A DNA stretch of 29,045 nucleotides from CAVXFS01 sp049582805 (lineage in GTDB: Bacteria; Pseudomonadota; Gammaproteobacteria; Burkholderiales; Gallionellaceae). The position numbers and the translations under genes were made by a program. Positions 16,246-24,689 of the stretch are shown in pieces (position 1 is the first letter of the stretch; the number at the start of each line of letters is the position of its first letter). The notes under the pieces are model-generated. The model had not been told where the DNA came from and ran no database searches. It saw only the letters and a list, made by a program, of their open reading frames with translations. The stretch is from positions 1-29,045 of the forward strand of contig JBAUUR010000037.1 of the NCBI GenBank assembly GCA_049582805.1, read 5' to 3'.

Positions 16246-17583
16246 TCAGCTTGCACCCATTGTGGAAAGCAATCGCCGGTCAGAATTCCTCAGCCGAGCC
16301 ACCATGATCACCATAAATGTCCGGGCGAAACGCGCCTGAAGGGAGGCGCTGGCGTGGCGCAGGGACTCTCCTTCAATTTCAATGACGCTGAGCGGAGTGC
16401 TGGCCATGACGGACGCCGAACGGGTGTTTCGTTCCACATCGATGTATACCAGTTCACCCAAACAGTCTCCTGTTTGAGCACAGTTGATTTCGATGCCGTT
16501 CTTGATAACGGACGCTTTGCCATTGGTGACAATAAAAAAACTGCTGCCCCTGTCCCCTTCCAGAAACAATGCATCTCCTGCCGCACACTCCCGCCACTGG
16601 CTGATCCCCACAGTTTCCCATACCTCGGTGTCCAGAAAGTCGTCAAAAAAAGACAGGTTGCGCAAAATGTCGAACCGGGAGCTGTCATATTGGGTATCGG
16701 CGATTCTGCGTACATCGGGTAGCGCTGTCGCCAAGTCATCGCAAAATTTCCGCCACGAATCATAGCGGGCCGCGACATCCCTGTGCATGGCACGGTTCAC
16801 GGCGTCGCAAAGCGCTGAAGGAAGATTCTGCCGACGTTGTTCCAATGGAACCACATCATCCCCGCAGAGTTTTTGGAAAATCAGGCTTTCGTGTGAATCG
16901 GCAGTAAAGGGCAGCGATCCGGTCAAGAGCAGATAAGCCATCACTCCTACGGCGTAGATGTCGGTCTGGAGAGTGGGGGGGCTTTGCTGGAAGTGTTCGG
17001 GCGGCATGTAGGCCAGCGTTCCCACATTAAATACTTGTGTCACATCGGAATCGGAACAGAAGGCAGCACCAAAATCCGAGACCTTTACGGAGCCGTATTC
17101 CCCCAGCAACACATTGGCCGGCTTGATATCCCGATGCAACACACCCATCCGGTTGGCATAATCCAGCGCGTTGCATATCTTGTACAGGATGTCTATCAGC
17201 CGATCCAGTGGAAGCAGGTTATCAAACGAGGTAAATTGCTTAAGGGTACCGCCGGGTGCGTATTCCATCACCAGATAATCGAACTCGTTGGTGTAGCCCG
17301 CCTCGTAAATCTCGATGATGAACGGGTGTTGGAGCCGCCCTGCCAAACGGGTTTCGTTAAGCCACATCTTCCGGTAGCGCAGACCCTCTTCCGGGTTGTT
17401 AAAAGCGCTGGGGCGGGCGAATTTAAGGGCTACGTCGCGTTGCAGATAGGTGTCGTGCGCAAGATGCACCTCACCGGCCGCACCCCTGCCAAGTTCTTTC
17501 ATTATTTCAAACCGGCTGCTGAAATTTGCTGTCGGATCATGCGGTTTTGGAGCGGTCAGCGATGGCGCAATCAAGCTGGTCAT
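16246..17583 (-). CDS. Ser/Thr kinase fused to a cyclic-nucleotide-binding domain
   Basis: ATG 17583 is chosen because GGAGGT lies five bases upstream; the frame is open further but the extension reads as leader. The 445-residue cytoplasmic protein has a Hanks-type kinase domain (about 25-290: GRGAAGEV, Lys54 in VALKF, Asp152 in HRDIKPAN, Asp170 in DFG, MPPE) followed by a CRP/PKA-type cyclic-nucleotide-binding domain (about 304-430). The phosphate-binding cassette is recognisable as GDCLGELVYIDVERNTRSASV, with Glu377 and Arg388, although the Glu-Arg spacing looks slightly longer than in CRP. The natural reading is a kinase controlled by cAMP or cGMP. Two predicted nucleotide cyclases are encoded in the same 20 kb. 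It heads a two-gene operon with the soluble kinase. Confidence 0.9.
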   Translation of the reverse strand: MTSLIAPSLTAPKPHDPTANFSSRFEIMKELGRGAAGEVHLAHDTYLQRDVALKFARPSAFNNPEEGLRYRKMWLNETRLAGRLQHPFIIEIYEAGYTNEFDYLVMEYAPGGTLKQFTSFDNLLPLDRLIDILYKICNALDYANRMGVLHRDIKPANVLLGEYGSVKVSDFGAAFCSDSDVTQVFNVGTLAYMPPEHFQQSPPTLQTDIYAVGVMAYLLLTGSLPFTADSHESLIFQKLCGDDVVPLEQRRQNLPSALCDAVNRAMHRDVAARYDSWRKFCDDLATALPDVRRIADTQYDSSRFDILRNLSFFDDFLDTEVWETVGISQWRECAAGDALFLEGDRGSSFFIVTNGKASVIKNGIEINCAQTGDCLGELVYIDVERNTRSASVMASTPLSVIEIEGESLRHASASLQARFARTFMVIMVARLRNSDRRLLSTMGAS

Positions 17584-17821
17584 ATATACCTCCGCAGGCC
17601 ATGCAATGTTGCAGCATTGTAGGGGGCAAAGGTGAGCGATGCAACTCAATGATGAGACGACAATCGAATCAAGCCGCAGCCTTAATGGATATCGCGGAAA
17701 CGCTAACAATTCGCCGGATTGGAGACATCATGCTTGTATGTTGTGCCGTGCTGGTGGCTAATGCATAATGCCTAGAGGAATTTTGCGCACACATTGTCCA
17801 TAGAGTCCCCCCTCGGGGATC

Positions 17822-17836
17822 GGTAAACTCCTTGCT
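17822..17836 (+). promoter_or_regulatory. Candidate sigma-54 promoter of the CHAT gene
   Basis: GGTAAACTCCTTGCT has the GG and GC dinucleotides of a -24/-12 promoter exactly 10 bases apart, with a full TTGCT at -12; the -24 half is only partly conserved. The predicted transcript start is near 17847, about 83 bases before the ATG. An alternative reading is a sigma-70 promoter using TTGCTT (17832-17837) and CATAAT (17856-17861) with an 18-base spacer. The sequence alone does not decide between them. Confidence 0.35.
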
Positions 17837-17929
17837 TTTAAGAGCATGTTGTTAACATAATATTAAGGTATTGTCGAGCGGATCAAGAGCGTTTATCTTG
17901 CGGCTAACTGTCTCTCGGGGGAGGTTTAC

Positions 17930-20230
17930 ATGACTTTACATTTCCACGGCTGCATAAGTGCGGGAACTCGATTGCGGATTATTGCGGTGTTGGCTGCGTT
18001 GTCCCTGTTTCTTATCATGCCAGCCAGCGCGTACCCCGAAACAGCTAGCGAACTGAGCGCTGCAAGCAGCGACTATCAAGCTGGACACTTCGAATCCGCC
18101 CTGGCCCACTGGGAACGGGCTCGGCAAGCTGCACTCGCGGCGGGCGATGCCGACGCCGAAGTGCGTGCCCAGCTCGGCGCGGCACGAACCTATCTCGCGC
18201 TGGGGCGGGCGCCCTTGGCAATTCAACGCCTGGAATACGCCTATGAACTCGCTCGACGCCATGGGGATCAGATGCTGCTCGGACCAATCTCCGCCGCCCT
18301 GGGTAGTGCCCGTCTTCAGGCTGGCGAACCGGCCAAGGCCCGTCAGGCCTTGGAGCAAGCGATTGCACTGGGGCGCGAGGGTAAGGATCCGGATCTCGTC
18401 GCCAGCAGTACGAACGACCTGGCTCGCCTAGAAGCCGAGGCTGGCAACAACAGCCGTGCCGCCGAGCTTTACCGGCAAGTCATGTCGACCGCGCTCGACA
18501 TTGGCAATCATGGGCTTGAGGCGACAGCCGCCGTCAATTTGGCCCGACTTCCACTACCGCGCAAAGAACATTTGGACGCGCTCGCAAATGCCGAACGACT
18601 GGCTCGGGCGCTGCCTTCTTCCTATATCCGCGCGCTGTCTTTGGTCAGCGTCGGGCGTTTAATCAGCGAAGACCCCGATTCAGCCAATGCACCCGGGATT
18701 TCCCCCAACGATGCCGCAGAAGTCCTGGATGAAGCTGCCGCAACCGCGCGTCAAATTGGCGACCAAAGAATATTAAGCTACGCCCTCGGCTATCGGGGCG
18801 CCCTGGATGAGGCATCGAACCAGTTGGAACCGGCTCTGGCCCTGACGCGTCAGGCGGCCAGCGCGGCGCTGCTTGCGGATGCGCCCGAGAGTCTGTACCT
18901 CTGGCAATGGCAGGCGGGGCGTCTGCTGCGCCGGTTGGGCGATGAGGATTCTGCCCTCACGGCTTACCGCGTCGCCGCAAACACCCTGGAACACATTCGC
19001 CTGGATATCGCAGCTGGCGGCCGCTCCAGCTTCCGTACCCAGGCCAGCCCCGTCTACCTGGGGTTGACTGACCTGCTGCTGCGCCGCGCGGAACGCGCCA
19101 CCCAAACCAATGACGCCCAGGCCGATCTGCGCGAAGCGCGGCAAACCATGGAAGCGCTCAAGGGCGCGGAACTGGAGGATTTCTTCCAGGACGATTGTGT
19201 AGCTTCGCTCAAGTCCAAGACCAGCGGTATCGACGTCCTCGCGCCCCATACTGCCGCCCTTTATCCCATCGTCCTGCCCGACCGGCTGGCTATTCTGGTG
19301 AGCTTCCCGGATGGCCTGCGGGTGTATTCGAGCCCGGTCGCCGCGAAGGAACTCGAGGCTGAGACCCGTGCCTTGCGCCGCACTCTGGAGAAGCGCACAA
19401 CACGTGAATATCTGCAGTATTCGCGCCAACTGTACGATTGGGTGGTGCGCCCGGAACTGGCTGATCTGGATCGCGCCGGAGTCAAGACTCTGGTTTTCGT
19501 CCCGGATGGCGTGCTGCGCACCATCCCTCTTTCCGCCCTCAACGACGGCAAGGCCTTTCTGATCGAGCATTACGCGGTCGCCACGTCCCCCGGCCTGACC
19601 CTTACCGACCCACGCCCCCTCGCCGATGTCGCCCCCAGAGTGCTGATGGCGGGTCTGACCGAGTCTGTACAGGGCTTTGCGCCACTGCCGGGCGTCAAGA
19701 AGGAAATCGAAGAGATCGCGTCTATCTTCCCCGGCACCGAGTTGCTGGACAAGACATTTCAGTCAGCGCGATTTCGAACTGATTTGGCAAGCCGCCCTTA
19801 CACCATTGTGCATATAGCATCTCATGGCGAGTTCGGTCCAAATGCCCAGCAAACCTTCGTGCTGACCGACGACGGGAAGATCAACCTTAACGAACTTGAG
19901 TCCATGCTGGGCGGCACGAACTATCGGGATCAACCGGTGCAATTACTGGCGTTGAGCGCTTGCCAGACGGCCGCCGGCGACGACCGTGCCGCACTGGGTC
20001 TGGCGGGTGTGGCGGTCAAGGCCGGCGCACGAAGTGCACTGGCAACCCTTTGGTCGGTTAGCGACACTGCCACCACTCAATTGATCGGAGATTTTTACCG
20101 CCAACTGGAGAAGGCGGGCCAGAACAAGGCCGAAGCACTGCGCAATGCGCAGATGTCGATCATGTCCGATCGCCGGTACAGGCACCCCTACTACTGGAGC
20201 CCGTTCCTGCTCATCGGCAATTGGCTGTGA
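17930..20230 (+). CDS. Exported TPR-CHAT (caspase-like peptidase) protein
   Basis: The start is supported by GGGGAGG five to six bases upstream. The 766-residue product opens with an N-terminal signal segment (about 15-35, ending PASAYP), continues as helical TPR-like repeats (about 45-400) and ends in a CHAT domain (about 430-766). The predicted catalytic pair is intact: His632 in IASHGEF and Cys678 in LSACQTA, with the usual DDRAALGLAGVAVKAGARSAL block and YYWSPFLLIGNWL end. CHAT domains belong to the caspase-like clan CD, and some are proven proteases. It converges on the TpsB gene, with only 16 bases between stop codons. The signal peptide suggests periplasmic or surface action; nearby exoproteins are possible substrates (inference). 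Confidence 0.9.
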   Translation: MTLHFHGCISAGTRLRIIAVLAALSLFLIMPASAYPETASELSAASSDYQAGHFESALAHWERARQAALAAGDADAEVRAQLGAARTYLALGRAPLAIQRLEYAYELARRHGDQMLLGPISAALGSARLQAGEPAKARQALEQAIALGREGKDPDLVASSTNDLARLEAEAGNNSRAAELYRQVMSTALDIGNHGLEATAAVNLARLPLPRKEHLDALANAERLARALPSSYIRALSLVSVGRLISEDPDSANAPGISPNDAAEVLDEAAATARQIGDQRILSYALGYRGALDEASNQLEPALALTRQAASAALLADAPESLYLWQWQAGRLLRRLGDEDSALTAYRVAANTLEHIRLDIAAGGRSSFRTQASPVYLGLTDLLLRRAERATQTNDAQADLREARQTMEALKGAELEDFFQDDCVASLKSKTSGIDVLAPHTAALYPIVLPDRLAILVSFPDGLRVYSSPVAAKELEAETRALRRTLEKRTTREYLQYSRQLYDWVVRPELADLDRAGVKTLVFVPDGVLRTIPLSALNDGKAFLIEHYAVATSPGLTLTDPRPLADVAPRVLMAGLTESVQGFAPLPGVKKEIEEIASIFPGTELLDKTFQSARFRTDLASRPYTIVHIASHGEFGPNAQQTFVLTDDGKINLNELESMLGGTNYRDQPVQLLALSACQTAAGDDRAALGLAGVAVKAGARSALATLWSVSDTATTQLIGDFYRQLEKAGQNKAEALRNAQMSIMSDRRYRHPYYWSPFLLIGNWL

Positions 20231-20246
20231 GCGCCTTGCGCGCGCG

Positions 20247-22007
20247 TCACAGGTCGGCGCGGAACATCAGATTCCAGCCGCGATCCTGCAAGGAGTTGCT
20301 CGGATTGGTGACATCCTGGAATGCGTCGGCCCAGTAGAGTTCGGCGTGCACCCCAGGGCGCGGGTCGTAACGCAGTCCAAGGCCGGCGCTGCTGAGGGTG
20401 TGCGGCTCCTCGGTCGCGCGGTCCTTGTACCAGGCGCCACCGACGTCGACGAAAGGCGCCAGCTGCAATAGCGGCGCCCCATCCTCGCTGCGCACCACCG
20501 GCACCCGCAGTTCCAGGGAACTGGCATAGCCCTGGTCGCGCACCAGCTCGTTGGTCCGGTAGCCACGCACGGTCCGCATCCCGCCGACCGAGAATTGTTC
20601 GAGCGGCAGCAGCGGCTTGGAAGTCAATTGGCCATCGAAGCGAAACACCAGCTGGCTGTCGCTTTTGCCCAGACGGTGCGCATACTGGAACTGGGCCAGC
20701 CAGGCCAGGAACTTTCCATTGGGCACATCGTCGCCCTGGTTGGTGGCGCCAAAGGCATCTACCCCCCAGCTGATGGTGGAACGCGCGGCGATGACCTGGC
20801 TGCGATCACGGGCGACATAATCCTGGATGAAGCGGAACACGCTCACCTGGCTCTTGCCATCCGGCTCCACGCCCGGAGTGAAGGCGAAGCCCGTGCCCAG
20901 GAGTTGCGACTTGCTCTGGCGCAGATCGAATCCCTCCGCCAGGCTCAACTGTTCATTGGCCGTGTGCAGCACGGGATGATTCAAGCGCAGGCCGAGCGTG
21001 CTCTCGTGTGACTGGATATCGAGCGCGTTGAGGGGGTCTTCGACCACCTTGGCGTCAGACGTCTCGGCGAGGATATCCAACGTGGTATCGCTGGCGCTGA
21101 GCGGAATGCCATAGTCTGCGGAAAACTTCGAGTAGCCCTGCGCGTACTCGAGGTCGCCGCTCAGGATGTCGCCCCGTCCGGAGGGGCTGTACCACTGCCC
21201 CTGCAGGACCGAGCGCACTGCGCCCAGGCTGGGCGAGAGGTCATTGTCCAGGGTGAAGGAAAGATTGCCGCGCGGGCCTTCCTCGACCTTTGCATTGAGC
21301 CGTGCCTCTCCTGGCCGGTCGCCGGGCGAAAGTTCGGCATTGATCCGTTCGATGAACGGACCCTGCAACAGGATCTGCAGGCGGTCCTGCAACGCATTGA
21401 CATTGAGGGGCGGTCCGCCGCCCAGGGCCAGCCGGTCACTGACATAATCAGGATGCAATCGCTTGGCCCCCGTTACCGTTATATCCGTCAGCCTCCCCTC
21501 GACGATGCGGTACTCGATGACGCCATCGGCGACCTTCTGGTCCGGAAGCAGCGCGCCCGAATTGATGTAACCCGCCTTGACGTACTTGAGCGTGAGGGCC
21601 TGGCGCAACGCGGCCAGATCCTCGGCGGTGACCTCGCGTCCCACATAGGGCGCGGTGACCTGGGCAAGCTCCTGGTCGCTGAACACGGTATTGCCAGTCA
21701 CCCGGATCTCACGCACCAGGATACGGGTCGTTTTCCCCGCAGTAGCAGTTTTGCCCTCTGGCGCTTGCTCGGGTGCCGGAGCAGTCAGGAGGGGAGAGGC
21801 CTGGTCAGGTTTGAGGAAAGCGGGCGGACGTGACTCGCCGCCTGGAGGGACCGGGGGGCCGAAATCCTGGGCGTGGAGCCAGGCCGAGGCCGACAGCAGG
21901 GTCATCGCCAGATACAGATTCGACCACTTTGGTAAACAGGGAGCCTTTCCGCCCTGTCCAATCCTAGCGCGCGATTGCTGTGGTGAAGGCAAGCGGTTCA
22001 TGGTCAC
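20247..22007 (-). CDS. TpsB-type outer-membrane transporter (ShlB/FhaC/HecB family)
   Basis: The 586-residue product has a signal peptide (ending SAWLHA), a proline-rich linker, two POTRA-type periplasmic domains (about 90-240; ILVREIRVTGNTVFSD, then LTDITVTGAKRL) and a beta-barrel that carries the L6-loop motif VRGYRTNEL of the Omp85/TpsB superfamily. It would secrete its partner exoprotein across the outer membrane. I keep GTG 22007 because GAGGA lies nine bases upstream; ATG 22001 is also possible. The start overlaps the end of the upstream tpsA-like gene by 44 bases, so the pair is translationally coupled. The last residue is Leu rather than the more usual Phe of the barrel-assembly signal. 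Confidence 0.92.
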   Translation of the reverse strand: MTMNRLPSPQQSRARIGQGGKAPCLPKWSNLYLAMTLLSASAWLHAQDFGPPVPPGGESRPPAFLKPDQASPLLTAPAPEQAPEGKTATAGKTTRILVREIRVTGNTVFSDQELAQVTAPYVGREVTAEDLAALRQALTLKYVKAGYINSGALLPDQKVADGVIEYRIVEGRLTDITVTGAKRLHPDYVSDRLALGGGPPLNVNALQDRLQILLQGPFIERINAELSPGDRPGEARLNAKVEEGPRGNLSFTLDNDLSPSLGAVRSVLQGQWYSPSGRGDILSGDLEYAQGYSKFSADYGIPLSASDTTLDILAETSDAKVVEDPLNALDIQSHESTLGLRLNHPVLHTANEQLSLAEGFDLRQSKSQLLGTGFAFTPGVEPDGKSQVSVFRFIQDYVARDRSQVIAARSTISWGVDAFGATNQGDDVPNGKFLAWLAQFQYAHRLGKSDSQLVFRFDGQLTSKPLLPLEQFSVGGMRTVRGYRTNELVRDQGYASSLELRVPVVRSEDGAPLLQLAPFVDVGGAWYKDRATEEPHTLSSAGLGLRYDPRPGVHAELYWADAFQDVTNPSNSLQDRGWNLMFRADL

Positions 22008-24561
22008 ATTCCGAAGTCCTCACGAAAGCGGCCATCTCGGTCGCGTGGTATCCAACCCTGCTCTGATGCACCCCATGCGCAACGGTCGGCTCCAGATCCA
22101 GGCTAGGCAGGTAGTCGTCCGGATCCGGCGGCAGCCCACCGCGTCCGACCTCGACCAGGCTGGAAAGTCCCGCGCGCGCGGCGCCGCAGCCCGCCTTCAT
22201 CAGGCTCGCGGCATCGAGAAAGGAGGCGGGGAGGACGGCAAGGCCCGCGCTCACATCGGATTCGGGCGCGACGATGTTCACCGTGCCGGCGATGCCCAGC
22301 GCGGACGAGGCCGTGATCGACGCCGCCGGATCGGCGATCAGCTGGCCGGCGACGATATTGATATTGCCGCCCGGCCCGCCATAGGCGTTGGCGATGATCT
22401 GGCTGTTCTGGAGCACCACGAACTGCGGGTCGATGGCAATGTTGCCGCCGCCGCCCACGCCGCTTTGCACCGAGGTCGTGATCTGGCTGTTGACTAGATG
22501 GATCAATCGCGGCGTGGAGATGTTGATATTGCCGCCGTCCGAGGTTATGGCTTGAGTCGCGATGCTGCCACCTTGCATGTTCAGGCTGTCGGCGAGAGCA
22601 ATCTGGATATTGCCGGCAAGTCCGGTACCCAGGCTGCTTGACGATATTGTGGCCCCATCGTTGAGTATGAGATTCCTGGCTTGTACGCTCACGTCACCTC
22701 CAGAGCCGGCCCCGCGCGTCTCGGCAAGCAGGCCGCTGGGTAGCCCACCGTTGCCGCCGGACAGGGCCACAGTGCCGCTGGCGTCGACGGTCACGCTCCC
22801 CGCATTGCCGCTGCCCACCACCAGCGCGTTGTTGTTGTTTATATCGTAACCACCGCTGAAACTTCTAATCTGCGCGCCATCGGTGAGCTGCATGTTGCCA
22901 ACCGTCACATTGATGCTGCCGGCGTTGCCATCGCCCACGGTGGTGGAGTCGATCACGCCGCCGTCCATCTGCAACAAGGGCGTGGTGATGTTCAGCTTGC
23001 CGGCATTGCCGTCGGGACCCGCCTCCGACGCGCTGAAAATGCCGCTGAGTGCGCCGGTGATGCTGACCGATCCGCTGGCAGTAATGTTCGTGTCGCCGGC
23101 ATTGCCGGGCCCGCCCGTGGAGCTGCTGATCCGCGCGCCGTCGCTCAGTTCCAGGGTGCCGGTGTTGATGGTCAGGTTACCGGCGTTGCCGCCCGAGGTT
23201 TCGGTGCCCAGGCTGAGGGTGACTCCGCCCGTGCCGCTGGCGTGGATACTGTCGGCATTGATGGTCAGATCGCCATCGGTGCCCGTCCCGGAGTTAGTTG
23301 TCAGGATTTGGCCACCGTTCTGCGCACTCACGCTACCGGTGGTGATGGTCAAATTGCCGCCGGTGCCCGACCCAAAGTTCTGGGTACCGACATAACCACT
23401 GTTCAGCGCACTCACGCTGCCGGCCGTGATAGTCACGGGCTGGCCAACAGTACCCCAGTTTGCACTAGCGACTGTTGATCCGTTGTTTACCGTGAAGGTG
23501 CCGCCTACACTCAGGCCAATCGCAGGACCCGTGCCATCGGTAAGTCCCCCAAAGTCGGTACCAATCTCCGAGTTGTACCCCGTGTTGGGATCCCAATCAA
23601 CGGCGAGGTTGCCACGCACCGCGATGTCAATCAATCCATGGGTGTTGGGGTCAAGGGTCTGGGCAAGCAGGTAACCGGAGGTCAGGGTCAGTTGACCGCC
23701 GCGGATGTAGATGGAACCGGAACCCGTTGTGCCATCGTAGTCGGTTACGTCTATCAAGCCCACATTGGTGAGTTGGATATTCCCAAGTGCCTGGAATGAG
23801 CTCAGGTCTGGCCCTGGCGTGCCAAGCGGCACATCGCCAGCGGAAGCGACACTGATCAGTTCGACCGTGGCGCCGGGGGCGGAGATGCCTCCGAAGCCAT
23901 TGCCATCTATTGTGATATCTCCGCCCACCAAAGCGAAGGTCTTGCCCGGCGGCACCGGCGCATTCCCTCCGGTGGTGGGACCAATATTGCTACCGTTCAC
24001 CTCGATTGATGCCGGGTTGGCGGAAAGGAAGCCGAAGGCCGAAGGGGCCACCGTGGTCAAGGTGCTGGTCTTCGTCGGATCGGCGTAGAACACGCCGCCA
24101 TTTGCGAAGCGTACCGCATCGGCGGTGCTGATATAGACGGAACCGGTGGCGCTGATAGAGCCGTTCGCCCCGAAGATCACCCCATTGGGATTGATGAAGT
24201 AGAAGTCAGCGCCCGGGATGCTCACAGTTACTGGCCCGTCGATGGTGCTGTTGCCCGTGCCCGTTACCCGGGAGATGACATTTTGGATACCACTCAGGCC
24301 GTTGGCAGTGAAGTTCACGCTTTCGGTATTCCCGACGTTGAACACGCTGAAGCTCTGGAACAGATTGCCGCTGTTCACCACGCCCTGGCTGGCGTCGATC
24401 GTCATGTTCCCCGACAGGGTTGTGCCGGGCGGAGTTGTGCCGACGGAGCCATCGAACACCACCGCGCCGTGGGCGCCGCCCGCTGCGGCCAGCAGGGCGG
24501 GCAGGAGCCAGAGACGGCAGACTCTGCTTGCGCGTATTAGCGACAACGACAACGTAGCCAT
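21964..24561 (-). CDS. TpsA exoprotein (filamentous-haemagglutinin N-terminal domain)
   Basis: The 865-residue product has a signal peptide (ending GGAHG) and a two-partner-secretion domain (about 35-280; NLFQSFSVFNVG, and NPNGVIFG, which is the NPNG motif of the family). A run of beta-helix repeats rich in GNAGxINV/TISSS-type turns follows (to about 770), and a short tail contains GRGGLPPDPDDYLPSL. It is short compared with FhaB-type adhesins (over 2000 residues) and lacks an obvious toxin or adhesin head, resembling the compact TpsA proteins that sit beside CHAT and CHASE2 genes. AGGGGG lies about five bases before the ATG. Its end overlaps its presumed transporter gene. It should be exported and form a surface or released beta-helix. 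Confidence 0.92.
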   Translation of the reverse strand: MATLSLSLIRASRVCRLWLLPALLAAAGGAHGAVVFDGSVGTTPPGTTLSGNMTIDASQGVVNSGNLFQSFSVFNVGNTESVNFTANGLSGIQNVISRVTGTGNSTIDGPVTVSIPGADFYFINPNGVIFGANGSISATGSVYISTADAVRFANGGVFYADPTKTSTLTTVAPSAFGFLSANPASIEVNGSNIGPTTGGNAPVPPGKTFALVGGDITIDGNGFGGISAPGATVELISVASAGDVPLGTPGPDLSSFQALGNIQLTNVGLIDVTDYDGTTGSGSIYIRGGQLTLTSGYLLAQTLDPNTHGLIDIAVRGNLAVDWDPNTGYNSEIGTDFGGLTDGTGPAIGLSVGGTFTVNNGSTVASANWGTVGQPVTITAGSVSALNSGYVGTQNFGSGTGGNLTITTGSVSAQNGGQILTTNSGTGTDGDLTINADSIHASGTGGVTLSLGTETSGGNAGNLTINTGTLELSDGARISSSTGGPGNAGDTNITASGSVSITGALSGIFSASEAGPDGNAGKLNITTPLLQMDGGVIDSTTVGDGNAGSINVTVGNMQLTDGAQIRSFSGGYDINNNNALVVGSGNAGSVTVDASGTVALSGGNGGLPSGLLAETRGAGSGGDVSVQARNLILNDGATISSSSLGTGLAGNIQIALADSLNMQGGSIATQAITSDGGNINISTPRLIHLVNSQITTSVQSGVGGGGNIAIDPQFVVLQNSQIIANAYGGPGGNINIVAGQLIADPAASITASSALGIAGTVNIVAPESDVSAGLAVLPASFLDAASLMKAGCGAARAGLSSLVEVGRGGLPPDPDDYLPSLDLEPTVAHGVHQSRVGYHATEMAAFVRTSECDHEPLAFTTAIAR

Positions 24562-24599
24562 CTCTGCCCCCTTTGATCCGTCCCCGAGGTGGCTAGATT

Positions 24600-24615
24600 A
24601 GCAAAAAAATGTCCG
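24600..24615 (-). promoter_or_regulatory. Candidate sigma-54 promoter of tpsA-like gene
   Basis: On the minus strand CGGACATTTTTTTGCT has GG and GC separated by exactly 10 bases and a TTGCT -12 element; the rest of the -24 box does not match. The predicted start is about 28 bases before the tpsA ATG, nearly the same geometry as the exact sigma-54 site of the neighbouring PEP-CTERM gene. The intervening terminator implies that tpsA needs its own promoter. Confidence 0.35.
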
Positions 24616-24636
24616 GCGCGCAGGGAAAATGATAAA

Positions 24637-24662
24637 GCCCCCGGAGCCGTGACTCGGGGGGC
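24637..24662 (-). terminator. Rho-independent-like terminator after the PEP-CTERM gene
   Basis: On the minus strand GCCCCCCGAG and CTCCGGGGGC form a 10-base-pair stem with one mismatch and a 6-base loop, followed by TTTATCATTTT. It lies 27 bases past the stop of the PEP-CTERM gene and before the tpsA gene, in the direction of transcription. Confidence 0.65.
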
Positions 24663-24689
24663 GTAGCTCGACTCCGGTCGGCTGGCTAC

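Noticed and set aside
17584..17709. N-terminal extension of the kinase/cNMP-binding protein to 17709
   Set aside because: ATG 17583 has GGAGGT five bases upstream, and the extension (Cys-rich, no domain) reads as leader.
17690..17720. GGCGAATTGTTAGC on the minus strand as a sigma-54 promoter of the kinase operon
   Set aside because: GG-N10-GC spacing fits, but the -12 element is TTAGC rather than TTGC and the leader would be over 90 bases; not convincing.
21655..22497. 280-codon plus-strand frame opposite tpsB/tpsA
   Set aside because: It is a GC-rich antisense shadow of the tpsA/tpsB reading frames, with Arg/Gly-rich low-complexity translation.
22100..24300. Tandem-repeat or CRISPR-like periodicity in the tpsA gene
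   Set aside because: The repetition is protein-level beta-helix repetition (GN-G-I-V patterns) without conserved DNA repeats or unique spacers.
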